From positions 2,115,001 to 2,179,000 of the forward strand of contig NZ_JAVIZM010000001.1 in NCBI RefSeq assembly GCF_031453555.1: a stretch of DNA of 64,000 nt, written 5' to 3'. Positions 7,979-16,567 of the stretch are shown piece by piece (the first letter of the stretch is position 1; every line of letters starts with the position of its first letter). The position numbers and the translations under genes are program-made. This DNA is from Bacillus sp. SLBN-46. Lineage in GTDB: Bacteria > Bacillota > Bacilli > Bacillales > Cytobacillaceae. Below the pieces are notes generated by a model. It had not been told where the DNA came from. It saw only the letters and a program-made list of their open reading frames with translations, and did no database searches.

Positions 7979-8800
7979 ATGAACTTCGAAACAATCAATA
8001 ATGCGGCTTCTTTTTTAAAGGGAAAATATGCAAATACACCGAAAATAGGGTTAATCCTAGGTTCTGGTCTTGGTGTATTAGCAGATGAAATTGAGAACCC
8101 AGTTAAAATCCCTTACAATGAAATACCAGATTTTCCAATTTCTACAGTTGAAGGACACGCGGGACAACTTGTTTTTGGTTTATTAAGTGGAGTAGAGGTC
8201 GTAGCTATGCAGGGCCGTTTCCATTTCTATGAAGGATATAGTATGGGTAAAGTGACATTCCCAGTTCGTGTAATGAAAGAACTAGGCGTTGAAATGCTAA
8301 TTGTGACAAATGCAGCAGGTGGTGTAAACGAAAGCTTCTCTGCAGGAGATTTAATGATCATTACTGACCATATTAATAATATGGGGACAAACCCATTAAT
8401 TGGACCAAATGATTCAAAGCTTGGTGTACGATTCCCAGATATGTCCGAAGCTTATTCAAAAGAATTGCGTGCTGCAGCGAAAGAAATCGCTAGCCGTTTA
8501 AATATTAAGGTTCAAGAAGGGGTTTATCTTGGAAATCCAGGACCTGTTTATGAAACACCTGCAGAAATTCGTATGGCACGAGTATTGGGCGGAGATGCAG
8601 TCGGAATGTCCACAGTTCCTGAGGTAATCGTAGCGCGTCATAGCGGGATGAAGGTTCTTGGTATTTCATGTATATCTAATATGGCTGCAGGAATTCTTGA
8701 TCAACCGCTAACACATGATGAAGTAATTGAAACAACAGAAAGAGTGAAAGCTGATTTCCTTCGCTATTTAAAAGAAATAGTAAAAGGTATGGCTAAATAA
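7979..8800 (+). CDS. punA: purine nucleoside phosphorylase I
   Basis: 273-residue trimeric-class purine nucleoside phosphorylase (PupG/PunA), splitting guanosine and inosine-type nucleosides to base and (deoxy)ribose 1-phosphate, which Drm then uses. Phosphate-binding GSGLGVLA, the [10 protein letters not shown] loop and the purine-site segment with [12 protein letters not shown] are present. ATG 7979 is chosen because AAAAGGAGTAAGAGG precedes it; an ATG at 7943 lacks a site. It is 53 bases behind drm and 31 before pdp, in one operon. Confidence 0.93.
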   Translation: MNFETINNAASFLKGKYANTPKIGLILGSGLGVLADEIENPVKIPYNEIPDFPISTVEGHAGQLVFGLLSGVEVVAMQGRFHFYEGYSMGKVTFPVRVMKELGVEMLIVTNAAGGVNESFSAGDLMIITDHINNMGTNPLIGPNDSKLGVRFPDMSEAYSKELRAAAKEIASRLNIKVQEGVYLGNPGPVYETPAEIRMARVLGGDAVGMSTVPEVIVARHSGMKVLGISCISNMAAGILDQPLTHDEVIETTERVKADFLRYLKEIVKGMAK

Positions 8801-8831
8801 AAATAGATACTATAAAGAAGTGGTGATAAAC

Positions 8832-10136
8832 ATGAGAATGGTTGACTTAATAGAGAAGAAAAGAGACGGTCAGGAATTATCAACAGAGGAAATTAAGTTT
8901 ATTATAAACGGATATACAGACGGTTCAATTCCTGATTATCAAGTAAGTGCTTTAACGATGGCTATTTACTTTAAAGGAATGACTGAAAAAGAAAGAGCCG
9001 ATTTAACAATGGCAATGGTTGAATCAGGTGATCAGATTGACTTGTCACAAATTGAGGGAATTAAAGTTGATAAACATTCCACTGGAGGCGTGGGTGATAC
9101 AACTACTCTAGTTCTTGGACCACTTGTGGCTGCACTAGGTGTACCAGTTGCTAAAATGTCTGGTCGTGGATTGGGCCACACGGGTGGAACAATTGATAAA
9201 TTAGAAGCAGTTGAAGGTTTCCATGTAGAAATTGAAAATCAAGAATTTATTGATCTTGTAAATGAAAACAAGATTGCGGTTATTGGTCAAAGTGGGAACT
9301 TAACACCTGCAGATAAAAAGTTATATGCCCTTAGAGATGTAACGGCAACTGTTGATAGCATTCCACTTATTGCAAGTTCAATAATGAGTAAAAAAATTGC
9401 TGCTGGTGCGGATGCGATTGTACTTGATGTTAAAACAGGTGCCGGTGCGTTTATGAAAACACTTGATGACTCAAGAGAATTAGCTAAAGCAATGGTCCGC
9501 ATTGGAAACAATGTTGGAAGAAGAACAATGGCAGTAATTTCTGACATGAGTCAACCGCTTGGATATGCAATCGGGAATGCTCTTGAAGTAAAAGAAGCGA
9601 TTGATACTTTAAAAGGGGAAGGGCCAGAAGACTTAACAGAACTTTGCTTAACTCTTGGTAGCCATATGGTCTATTTAGCTGAAAAAGCAAGTTCATTAGA
9701 AGAGGCACGTACTCTTCTAGAGAAAGTCATCAAGGATGGTTCTGCTCTTGATAAATTAAAAGTGTTCTTACGTTCACAGGGTGGAGATGCTTCCATTGTT
9801 GATGATCCATCTAAGATGCCACAGGCTAAGTATGTTATTGAATTAGAAGCAAAAGAAGATGGGTATGTTTCAGAAATTGTTGCCGATGAGGTTGGAACGG
9901 CTGCGATGTTACTTGGAGCGGGAAGAGCAACAAAGGAATCGATAATCGATCTTGCTGTTGGACTTGTTTTACGAAAGAAAATTGGGGATCAAGTGAAAAA
10001 AGGTGAATCGTTAGTAACAATCTATAGTAATTTTGAAGATGTAAACGAAGTAAAAGAAAAACTTTATGAGAACATCAAAGTTTCATCTTCAAAGGTAGAA
10101 GCACCAATTCTAGTACATGAAGAAATCACTCAATAA
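8832..10136 (+). CDS. pdp: pyrimidine-nucleoside phosphorylase
   Basis: 434-residue pyrimidine-nucleoside phosphorylase acting on uridine, thymidine and deoxyuridine. The family signature [16 protein letters not shown] (near 108-123) and the phosphate loop [13 protein letters not shown] (near 80) are intact. ATG 8832 follows GTGGTGAT. In B. subtilis pdp belongs to dra-nupC-pdp elsewhere; here it completes drm-punA-pdp, so purine and pyrimidine salvage share one transcript. A strong terminator follows. Confidence 0.94.
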   Translation: MRMVDLIEKKRDGQELSTEEIKFIINGYTDGSIPDYQVSALTMAIYFKGMTEKERADLTMAMVESGDQIDLSQIEGIKVDKHSTGGVGDTTTLVLGPLVAALGVPVAKMSGRGLGHTGGTIDKLEAVEGFHVEIENQEFIDLVNENKIAVIGQSGNLTPADKKLYALRDVTATVDSIPLIASSIMSKKIAAGADAIVLDVKTGAGAFMKTLDDSRELAKAMVRIGNNVGRRTMAVISDMSQPLGYAIGNALEVKEAIDTLKGEGPEDLTELCLTLGSHMVYLAEKASSLEEARTLLEKVIKDGSALDKLKVFLRSQGGDASIVDDPSKMPQAKYVIELEAKEDGYVSEIVADEVGTAAMLLGAGRATKESIIDLAVGLVLRKKIGDQVKKGESLVTIYSNFEDVNEVKEKLYENIKVSSSKVEAPILVHEEITQ

Positions 10137-10150
10137 TCAATTTATACAAA

Positions 10151-10187
10151 TAGAGGCTGACTCCAACGGAGCAGCCTCTATTTTTTT
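10151..10187 (+). terminator. intrinsic terminator of the drm-punA-pdp operon
   Basis: TAGAGGCTG-A-CTCC pairs with GGAGCAGCCTCTA, with one bulged A and loop AAC, followed by seven T. Confidence 0.88.
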
Positions 10188-10208
10188 ATCCAATCGAAGG
10201 AAAAAATT

Positions 10209-10237
10209 GTATAAAGTAATTTATTTTGGAAAAAATG
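10209..10237 (+). promoter_or_regulatory. sigma-F type promoter of dacF
   Basis: GTATA, 14 bases, GGAAAAAATG. Both boxes match the sigma-F consensus (GYWTA and GGNRANAMTR) at every specified position. B. subtilis dacF is a known forespore sigma-F gene. Confidence 0.72.
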
Positions 10238-10266
10238 GAGGCTATAAAGAATGGAGGGTTATGCGA

Positions 10267-11439
10267 ATGAAACGATTTGTCTCTTTATTAGTGACATCTT
10301 TATTACTTACAAGTATGTGGGGTCCATCTGCTTTTGCTGCAGAAGAAAAGAAAAGTGCTGATATTGTCAGTAATGTTAAATCTGCTATATTAATTGAACG
10401 CGATACAGGTGCGGTCCTATATGAGAAAAATAGTAAGGATGAACTGCCACCTGCAAGTATGACTAAAGTTATGACTATGCTCTTAATTATGGAGGCAATT
10501 GATAAGGGCAAGCTGACATGGAATGAAAAAATTCGTGCAAGCGAATACGCCGCTTCAATGGGAGGTTCGCAGATTTTCCTAGAACCTGGCGAAGAAATGA
10601 CCACTAAGGAAATGTTAAGAGGTATAGCAATCGGGTCAGGAAATGATGCATCGGTTGCTATGGCTGAGAGGATCGCAGGTTCTGAAGAAGCATTTGTCGA
10701 CATGATGAATGATAAGGCGAAAGAACTAGGATTAAAGCATACTTTCTTTAAAAATACAACAGGGCTTCCTGTGAGTGGACATTACAGCACAGCTGCTGAC
10801 ATGGCAACCATGGCAAAGGAATTGCTCAAATATGAAGATATAACCAAGTTTACAGGAATGTATGAAGCATATTTACGTGAGAATACGGATAAGAAATTTT
10901 GGCTTGTTAATACAAATAAATTAGTTCGTTTTTACCCAGGTGTAGATGGCTTAAAGACAGGATTTACGGCTGAAGCAAAGTATTGTTTAACCGCAACCGC
11001 ACAAAAGGATGGTATGCGTGTAATTGCTGTCGTTTTTGGTGCTCCTACATCAAAGGAAAGAAATGCACAGGTAACTAAAATGCTTGATTATGCCTTTAGT
11101 CAATATAAAACACACCCAATGTTTAAGCGTAATCAAATCATTGGTGAAGCAAAAATAAGTAAAGGGAAAGACAAGACGGTTGAAGCAGTTACAAGTGAAC
11201 CCCTTTCCTTACTGACAAAAAAAGGCGAAAAGACTGAGAATGTCAAACAAAAAGTTGTGATGGCAAAAAATCTTAAGGCTCCAATTGCCAAAGGGGATCA
11301 AGTAGGTACAATCAAATTGATTAAAGATGGAAAGGTTATTCTTGAAAGTCCTATAGTGGCAAAAAAGGCTGTTCAGGAAGCCGGATGGTGGACACTTTAT
11401 AAACGTTCCTTTGGAATGTTCACGAAAGCGGGTAAATAG
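10267..11439 (+). CDS. dacF: sporulation D-alanyl-D-alanine carboxypeptidase DacF
   Basis: 390-residue penicillin-binding carboxypeptidase acting on forespore peptidoglycan. It has a signal peptide (residues 1-24, cleavage after AFA), the serine triad motifs SMTK, SGN and KTG, and a C-terminal beta domain ending in an amphipathic anchor helix (WWTLYKRSFGMF). ATG 10267 is chosen because GGAGGG at 10253 is eight bases away; ATG 10261 would be too close. A sigma-F type promoter lies upstream and spoIIAA follows, as in B. subtilis where late dacF-spoIIA read-through occurs. Confidence 0.93.
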   Translation: MKRFVSLLVTSLLLTSMWGPSAFAAEEKKSADIVSNVKSAILIERDTGAVLYEKNSKDELPPASMTKVMTMLLIMEAIDKGKLTWNEKIRASEYAASMGGSQIFLEPGEEMTTKEMLRGIAIGSGNDASVAMAERIAGSEEAFVDMMNDKAKELGLKHTFFKNTTGLPVSGHYSTAADMATMAKELLKYEDITKFTGMYEAYLRENTDKKFWLVNTNKLVRFYPGVDGLKTGFTAEAKYCLTATAQKDGMRVIAVVFGAPTSKERNAQVTKMLDYAFSQYKTHPMFKRNQIIGEAKISKGKDKTVEAVTSEPLSLLTKKGEKTENVKQKVVMAKNLKAPIAKGDQVGTIKLIKDGKVILESPIVAKKAVQEAGWWTLYKRSFGMFTKAGK

Positions 11440-11506
11440 AATCTGCTGTCGAAACAACCTATTATATAACTACTTTTAGCGAAATACGACTAGTTTTGTA
11501 ATTGAA

Positions 11507-11534
11507 GAAGGATATTACCTTCAAAAAAGCGAAT
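11507..11534 (+). promoter_or_regulatory. sigma-H promoter of the spoIIA operon
   Basis: GAAGGATAT, 12 bases, AGCGAAT. Both elements fit the sigma-H consensus RNAGGAWWW and RNNGAAT exactly. The B. subtilis spoIIA operon is transcribed by sigma-H with Spo0A-P; Spo0A boxes (TGNCGAA) were not clearly seen. Confidence 0.78.
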
Positions 11535-11569
11535 TGACTCACTATACCAGATTAAGGAGGACGGGGATA

Positions 11570-11920
11570 GTGAGTCTTAACATTAATATGGAAACAAAAC
11601 ATGACGTATTATGCATTCGCTTAAGTGGTGAACTGGATCACCATACAGCAGATGACTTACGCGAACAAGCGACAGTGGTTATTGAAAAGAATGAGATTCG
11701 TCATATTGTCTTAAATTTAGAACATCTCTCTTTTATGGATAGCTCTGGATTAGGGGTTATTCTAGGAAGATACAAACAAATTAAACAGGTGCACGGTGAA
11801 ATGGTCGTTTGTGCAATTTCCCCTGCAATACAAAGATTATTCGATATGTCTGGTTTATTTAAAATTATCAAAATGGAACCGACTGAGGAATTTGCATTGC
11901 AAAGATTGGGGGTGGCCTGA
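11570..11920 (+). CDS. spoIIAA: anti-sigma-F factor antagonist
   Basis: 116-residue STAS-domain anti-anti-sigma factor. Unphosphorylated SpoIIAA binds SpoIIAB and frees sigma-F; SpoIIAB phosphorylates the Ser in MDSSGLGV near residue 57, and SpoIIE removes the phosphate in the forespore. GTG 11570 is selected because AAGGAGG lies nine bases before it, and the length then matches the B. subtilis protein (117 aa). It ends directly next to the spoIIAB GTG, which implies coupled translation. Confidence 0.95.
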   Translation: MSLNINMETKHDVLCIRLSGELDHHTADDLREQATVVIEKNEIRHIVLNLEHLSFMDSSGLGVILGRYKQIKQVHGEMVVCAISPAIQRLFDMSGLFKIIKMEPTEEFALQRLGVA

Positions 11921-12361
11921 GTGAAGAATGAGATGAATCTTCAATTCAGTGCTTTAAGTCAAAATGAATCGTTTGCCCGTGTAACTGTTGCCGCGTTTAT
12001 TGCACAGCTAGATCCAACAATGGATGAATTAACTGAAATAAAAACAGTTGTTTCTGAAGTTGTGACAAATGCGATTATACATGGATATGAAAATGATCCG
12101 AATGGAATCGTAGTGATTCAAGTAATTATTGAAGATAGCTTAATTGATATGACCATAAAAGATAGTGGTTTAGGTATTGTTGATGTGGAAGAAGCTCGTC
12201 AGCCATTATTTACAACGAAGCCGGACTTAGAACGCTCCGGTATGGGTTTTACCATCATGGAGAATTTCATGGATGAGGTTGAGGTTCATTCACAGCCAGG
12301 TCGAGGAACCGAGGTTAGATTACGAAAGCATTTACAATCCCGCAAAATGCTTTGCAATTAA
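11921..12361 (+). CDS. spoIIAB: anti-sigma-F factor and serine kinase SpoIIAB
   Basis: 146-residue GHKL-fold kinase, the same length as in B. subtilis. It sequesters sigma-F with ATP bound and phosphorylates SpoIIAA. The N-box ([11 protein letters not shown]), the G1 box (IKDSGLGI) and the G2 region with the ATP lid ([13 protein letters not shown]) are intact. It starts with GTG immediately after the spoIIAA stop and ends 12 bases before sigF. Confidence 0.95.
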   Translation: MKNEMNLQFSALSQNESFARVTVAAFIAQLDPTMDELTEIKTVVSEVVTNAIIHGYENDPNGIVVIQVIIEDSLIDMTIKDSGLGIVDVEEARQPLFTTKPDLERSGMGFTIMENFMDEVEVHSQPGRGTEVRLRKHLQSRKMLCN

Positions 12362-12373
12362 GGAGACTTGCCG

Positions 12374-13132
12374 ATGGATGTGGAGGTCAAGAACGATAAA
12401 AGTCAAACATATTTAAAGGATCACGAAGTGAAAGAGCTCATTAAAAAGAGCCAGGATGGGGACCAAGAGGCAAGAGATTTAATAGTTGAAAAAAACATGC
12501 GTCTTGTCTGGTCAGTAGTTCAGAGGTTTCTTAATAGGGGATACGACCCTGATGACCTGTTTCAGATTGGATGTATCGGTCTATTAAAATCAGTTGATAA
12601 GTTTGACCTTTCCTACGATGTTAAGTTTTCCACATATGCTGTACCAATGATAATTGGTGAAATCCAACGATTTATTCGCGATGATGGAACAGTTAAGGTC
12701 AGCCGGTCACTGAAGGAAATGGGAAATAAAATCCGTAAAGCCAAGGATGAATTATCTAAAATACTTGGAAGGATTCCAACGGTTAACGAAATTTCAGCCC
12801 ATTTGGAGCTTTCGCCGGAGGATGTCATCCTTGCTCAAGAGGCAAGCAGGACCCCTTCATCTATTCATGAAACAGTGTATGAAAATGATGGTGACCCAAT
12901 TACATTACTTGACCAAATTGATGACGGTAATGAAGGAAAGTGGTTTGATAAAATAGCTTTAAAAGAAGCCATTCGCGAATTGGATGAACGTGAAAGACTG
13001 ATTGTTTATTTAAGATATTATAAAGATCAAACACAGTCAGAAGTGGCACTGAGACTTGGAATATCGCAGGTTCAGGTATCAAGACTTGAGAAAAAGATAT
13101 TACAACAAATGAAAGACCGTATGGATCTGTGA
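12374..13132 (+). CDS. sigF: RNA polymerase sigma-F factor (SpoIIAC)
   Basis: 252-residue forespore-specific sigma-70 family factor. Region 2 contains GYDPDDLFQIGCIGLLKSVD and YAVPMIIGEIQRFIRDDG; region 3 follows; region 4 near the C-terminus has a helix-turn-helix (QSEVALRLGISQVQVSRLEKK, about 220-240). ATG 12374 is eight bases after AGGAG. It is the last gene of spoIIA; its terminator overlaps the stop codon. Confidence 0.95.
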   Translation: MDVEVKNDKSQTYLKDHEVKELIKKSQDGDQEARDLIVEKNMRLVWSVVQRFLNRGYDPDDLFQIGCIGLLKSVDKFDLSYDVKFSTYAVPMIIGEIQRFIRDDGTVKVSRSLKEMGNKIRKAKDELSKILGRIPTVNEISAHLELSPEDVILAQEASRTPSSIHETVYENDGDPITLLDQIDDGNEGKWFDKIALKEAIRELDERERLIVYLRYYKDQTQSEVALRLGISQVQVSRLEKKILQQMKDRMDL

Positions 13133-13150
13133 TCCTACGGTCTTTTTATT
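13112..13150 (+). terminator. terminator of spoIIA overlapping the sigF stop
   Basis: AAAGACCGTA-T-GGATC pairs with GATCCTACGGTCTTT (one bulged T, loop TGT), then TTATT. The left arm encodes the last residues of sigma-F. Confidence 0.82.
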
Positions 13151-13156
13151 TTTCCT

Positions 13157-13186
13157 ACATGAAATGCTTGATTCTTAAACATACTA
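13157..13186 (+). promoter_or_regulatory. sigma-G type promoter of the spoVA operon
   Basis: CATACTA at 13180 is an exact match to the sigma-G -10 (CATNMTA). ACATG lies 18 bases upstream as a one-mismatch -35 (GMATR). spoVA is a known forespore sigma-G operon. Confidence 0.62.
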
Positions 13187-13223
13187 CACATACGAGGAAA
13201 TAAATGTGTGGGAAGTGAATGTT

Positions 13224-13847
13224 TTGGATAAAACAATCTACATCCGCATGCGGAATCGTGTACAAGCCCAACCTGATGGAGAAATATTATTAAAAGATGT
13301 AGCCCAAATAATCGCACCAGACACCCTACTTCCGGCTCTAAAATCTATGATGATCTATCAACTTACAGAAATGGACCGTAATATTGTTGTGATTGATGTA
13401 ATGAAAGTTATCGATTTGATAACAAATAAGTTTGAGGCCCTGGAGGTCCAAACAATTGGGCCAGCTCAAACCATCATAGAAGTAATGGTAAAGAAAAAGG
13501 GATTAAACATTCCATTTTTTCTTTTAATCTGGTTTCTCTTATTTTTTGGTTCAGCAATGGCAATCATGAATTTTCATGATGATGTAAGTATGAGAAGTGT
13601 ACAAGAAAAGCTATATACCATTATTACAGGAAAAAAGGAAGCAAAACCATTATTATTTCAAATACCTTATTCCATTGGCTTAGGTCTTGGAATGATTCTT
13701 TTTTTTAATCATGTATTTAAGAAACGAATCAATGAGGAGCCCAGTCCTCTTGAAGTAGAAATGTTTAATTATCAAATGGATTTAGATAACTACGTGATTA
13801 TTCATGAAAATAAAGAAAGTATGAAGCATCTCCATGATAACGATTAA
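13224..13847 (+). CDS. spoVAA: stage V sporulation protein AA
   Basis: 207-residue SpoVAA, part of the inner-membrane complex that moves dipicolinic acid in sporulation and germination. An N-terminal soluble domain (about 1-90) precedes two membrane segments (near 93-113 and 147-166); the C-terminal segment KRINEEPSPLEVEMFNYQMDLD is strongly conserved with B. subtilis. TTG 13224 is preferred because GGGAAGTGA precedes it and the length equals the family norm; GTG 13206 with GAGG eight bases ahead is an alternative adding six residues. It overlaps spoVAB. Confidence 0.88.
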   Translation: MDKTIYIRMRNRVQAQPDGEILLKDVAQIIAPDTLLPALKSMMIYQLTEMDRNIVVIDVMKVIDLITNKFEALEVQTIGPAQTIIEVMVKKKGLNIPFFLLIWFLLFFGSAMAIMNFHDDVSMRSVQEKLYTIITGKKEAKPLLFQIPYSIGLGLGMILFFNHVFKKRINEEPSPLEVEMFNYQMDLDNYVIIHENKESMKHLHDND

Positions 13848-14259
13848 AATTCTTGCCGTATGTTTTTTAGGAATAGCAAGTGGATTAGCGGTAGGCTCAG
13901 GATTTGTTGCTTTCCTTACCGTATTAGGAGTGATTCCAAGGCTAACGCAGCTTACCAAAACAATGAAAATGATCCAACAATATGAATGGGCGGTAGTTAT
14001 CGGTGCACTTACTGGAGTAATAGCCAGTCTCAGAGATCCAGTATTACATATTTGGCCTTATACACTAATCCTCTTAGGAGTAAACGGTGGAGTGTTTGTT
14101 GGCATGTTAGCTGCTGCACTCACAGAAGTGTTAAATGTCTTTCCAATTCTTGTAAAAAGAATTCGAATGGATGGGGAATTAGTCATTTTAATTATGGCGA
14201 TCGTACTGGGGAAAATTTTTGGGTCACTCTTTCAATGGCTTTATTTTGTACATCATTAA
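13834..14259 (+). CDS. spoVAB: stage V sporulation protein AB
   Basis: 141-residue integral membrane protein with about four hydrophobic segments, the same length as B. subtilis SpoVAB. Its ATG lies inside the last codons of spoVAA (14-base overlap), so the two are translationally coupled. In the usual operon spoVAC, spoVAD and spoVAEB come next; here the following gene is spoVAEA after only a 93-base gap. Confidence 0.88.
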   Translation: MITIKILAVCFLGIASGLAVGSGFVAFLTVLGVIPRLTQLTKTMKMIQQYEWAVVIGALTGVIASLRDPVLHIWPYTLILLGVNGGVFVGMLAAALTEVLNVFPILVKRIRMDGELVILIMAIVLGKIFGSLFQWLYFVHH

Positions 14260-14352
14260 TGATAATAAACTGTCAAGCATGAAGCCTAGTAGGTTGTATA
14301 AATGATAAATGACTTGCTAGTTCCACGCTTTTCAATGAAAGGACATCAAAGA

Positions 14353-14928
14353 ATGAGTAATCGGAGACGAGTCATTCTAGTAACGGATGGTGATGAATAT
14401 GCAAAAAGAGCCATCGAGCACGTTGCTCGAGAGATTGGCGGTCGATGTATTTCCCAATCTCAAGGAAATCCGTCTAAATTGTCAGGGCCTCAAATTATTC
14501 GCTTAATAAAAGAAGCACCTCATGATCCAGTATTAGTCATGTTTGATGACAGTGGCATAGTAGGGGAGGGGGCGGGTGAAAAAGCATTAAAATATGTAGC
14601 TACCCATAAAGACATTGAAGTTCTAGGCATCATTGCGGTGGCCGCAAAATCGAGACACGAAGAATGGGCTAGGGTGGATGTAAGTATTGATCGTGATGGA
14701 GTGTTAACTCCCTATGGGGTAGATAAATTTGGTATACCCGAACTTGAAATCGGCAGAATAAATGGAGATACAGTTTACTGTCTTGATGAGTTAGATGTGC
14801 CTATTATCGTAGGAGTGGGTGATGTAGGGAAAATGGCAAAGCACGACTCCTATAAACATGGTTCCCCAATAACAAAGAAGGCAGTTGAACTTATATTAGA
14901 AAGGAGCGGCTTCCATGGCAAGAAGTAA
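14353..14928 (+). CDS. spoVAEA: stage V sporulation protein AEA, soluble subunit
   Basis: 191-residue soluble SpoVAE protein (AEA type). The characteristic N-terminus [17 protein letters not shown] and central [18 protein letters not shown] block identify it; no membrane segment is seen. I chose ATG 14353, nine bases after AAAGGA; ATG 14335 and 14302 are possible upstream starts. It normally follows spoVAEB, but spoVAC, spoVAD and spoVAEB are absent at this locus. Its last bases overlap spoVAF (TAATG). Confidence 0.85.
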   Translation: MSNRRRVILVTDGDEYAKRAIEHVAREIGGRCISQSQGNPSKLSGPQIIRLIKEAPHDPVLVMFDDSGIVGEGAGEKALKYVATHKDIEVLGIIAVAAKSRHEEWARVDVSIDRDGVLTPYGVDKFGIPELEIGRINGDTVYCLDELDVPIIVGVGDVGKMAKHDSYKHGSPITKKAVELILERSGFHGKK

Positions 14929-16406
14929 TGAGCAAAAATGGGCCTATCCCTGAATCGGTCCATGAGACTGAAAATTATATGAAACAACGGGTGGGGCTTG
15001 GAATAAGTTTTGATCTAGGAGTTAGAAAACTTAAAGTCCTTAAAACAGATGTCCAAATTTATTTTTGTAATGGATTATGTGATACTCGTTTCGTTATTGA
15101 GTTAATTGAAGAGCTGGTGCAACTCAATGACCATGAAAAACTCTCAACTGACATTTATAAACTCATATATAATCGTCTCCTAAACCAATCTGTTCAACCG
15201 ATTAAAACACTAAATGAATTGGTAGACTTTGTATTATCAGGGTTAATTGTTGTAGTAATTGATGGGGTAGATACAGCCCTTGCAGTAGATGTTAGAAGTT
15301 ATCCAGGAAGGTCTCCTCAAGAACCTGACACAGAAAAAGTAGTTCGTGGTTCTCGTGATGGATTTGTAGAAAATATTATATTAAATACGGCGTTAACAAG
15401 AAGAAGAATTCGTGATGAACGACTGCGCTTTGAAATGTTAAAGGTTGGAGAACGGTCGAAAACGGATGTGGCCTTAGGATACTTAGAGGATGTTGCCGAT
15501 GCAGATCTACTAAATATTCTCAGAAAAGAAATCAATGCTATACAAGTAGATGGCATACCCTTGGCAGATAAAACGCTGGAAGAATTTATTGTAAAACAAG
15601 GGTGGAATCCCTTCCCAATGGTTAGATATACGGAGAGAGCGGATGTAGCTTCTGCTCATATTTTAGAAGGGCATATTGTCATTTATTGTGATACTTCCCC
15701 AAGTGTAATCATTACACCAGCAACCTATTTTCATCATGTGCAACATGCAGAAGAATTTCGGGAATCACCAGCAGCGGGGACCTTTGTACGGTGGACTCGT
15801 TTTTTAGGTGTATTAACATCGATTTTATTGCTTCCGTTATGGCTTTTATTTGTTTTAGAGCCTTCTTTACTACCTGAAAAAATATCGTTTATTGGACCTA
15901 ACGAACAAACCAATATTCCCGTTGTCATTCAACTAATATTAGCCGATTTTGGGATTGAGTTTTTACGAATGGCAGCCATACATACACCAACACCATTATC
16001 CACGGCAATGGGCTTAATTGCAGCAGTGTTAATTGGTCAAATTGCAATTGATGTTGGTTTGTTTGTTCCTGAAGTCATTCTTTATGTTGCTGTCGCAGGC
16101 ATTGGTTCATTTACCACACCAAGTTATGAGTTAGGTGTAGCTAATAAGATGCTCCGAATGGTATTGACCATTTTAGTTGCCATATTCCATACACCAGGTT
16201 TTATTATTGGTGCAAGTTTAATGTTTATTTTTCTTGTTAAGATGCGTGTCCTTAACACACCTTACCTATGGCCTTTTCTTCCGTTTGAGCCTAAAGGATT
16301 TTTGCAGATTCTCGTTCGAAGAGCTATACCTGGGTCACTACTTAGACCAAGCATTGTTCATCCGCGAAACCGTTTCCGACAGCCACCTAAAGCAAACGAG
16401 AAATAA
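14928..16406 (+). CDS. spoVAF: stage V sporulation protein AF, GerA-family membrane protein
   Basis: 492-residue SpoVAF, homologous to GerA-type germinant receptor A subunits. The N-terminal soluble half (about 1-285) includes RDGFVENIILNTALTRRRI, and the C-terminal half has about five membrane segments (starting near 290, then 325-480). The GerA-type PEVILYVAVAGIGSFTTPSYELG stretch is conserved. It is the last spoVA gene, followed by a weak terminator and lysA. SpoVAF is reported to modulate germination alongside the core channel. Confidence 0.9.
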   Translation: MSKNGPIPESVHETENYMKQRVGLGISFDLGVRKLKVLKTDVQIYFCNGLCDTRFVIELIEELVQLNDHEKLSTDIYKLIYNRLLNQSVQPIKTLNELVDFVLSGLIVVVIDGVDTALAVDVRSYPGRSPQEPDTEKVVRGSRDGFVENIILNTALTRRRIRDERLRFEMLKVGERSKTDVALGYLEDVADADLLNILRKEINAIQVDGIPLADKTLEEFIVKQGWNPFPMVRYTERADVASAHILEGHIVIYCDTSPSVIITPATYFHHVQHAEEFRESPAAGTFVRWTRFLGVLTSILLLPLWLLFVLEPSLLPEKISFIGPNEQTNIPVVIQLILADFGIEFLRMAAIHTPTPLSTAMGLIAAVLIGQIAIDVGLFVPEVILYVAVAGIGSFTTPSYELGVANKMLRMVLTILVAIFHTPGFIIGASLMFIFLVKMRVLNTPYLWPFLPFEPKGFLQILVRRAIPGSLLRPSIVHPRNRFRQPPKANEK

Positions 16407-16469
16407 TTGCGGTTTTATTTCAGGTATGCTAAAGTAATTTTTAATTAAATAGAGTGATAAAGGATTATG

Positions 16470-16511
16470 AATAGGCAGTATCTTATGTAGATTCTGTCTA
16501 TTTCTTTATAT
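16470..16511 (+). terminator. probable terminator of the spoVA operon
   Basis: AATAGGCAG pairs with CTGTCTATT (one G-U) across a 15-base loop, followed by TCTTTAT. Confidence 0.5.
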
Positions 16512-16567
16512 CTTTTAACATTGTCTACATAAACTATAGTGAGCTGTTATGGAGAGTGGGGAAGGAA

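Noticed and set aside
10242..10703. 153-codon open frame antisense to dacF
   Set aside because: Opposite the signal peptide and SxxK region of DacF; Ser/Ala-rich low-complexity shadow with no start signal.
16407..16567. Lysine riboswitch or T-box upstream of lysA
   Set aside because: None of the conserved L-box or T-box blocks are present; only a weak spoVA terminator is seen.
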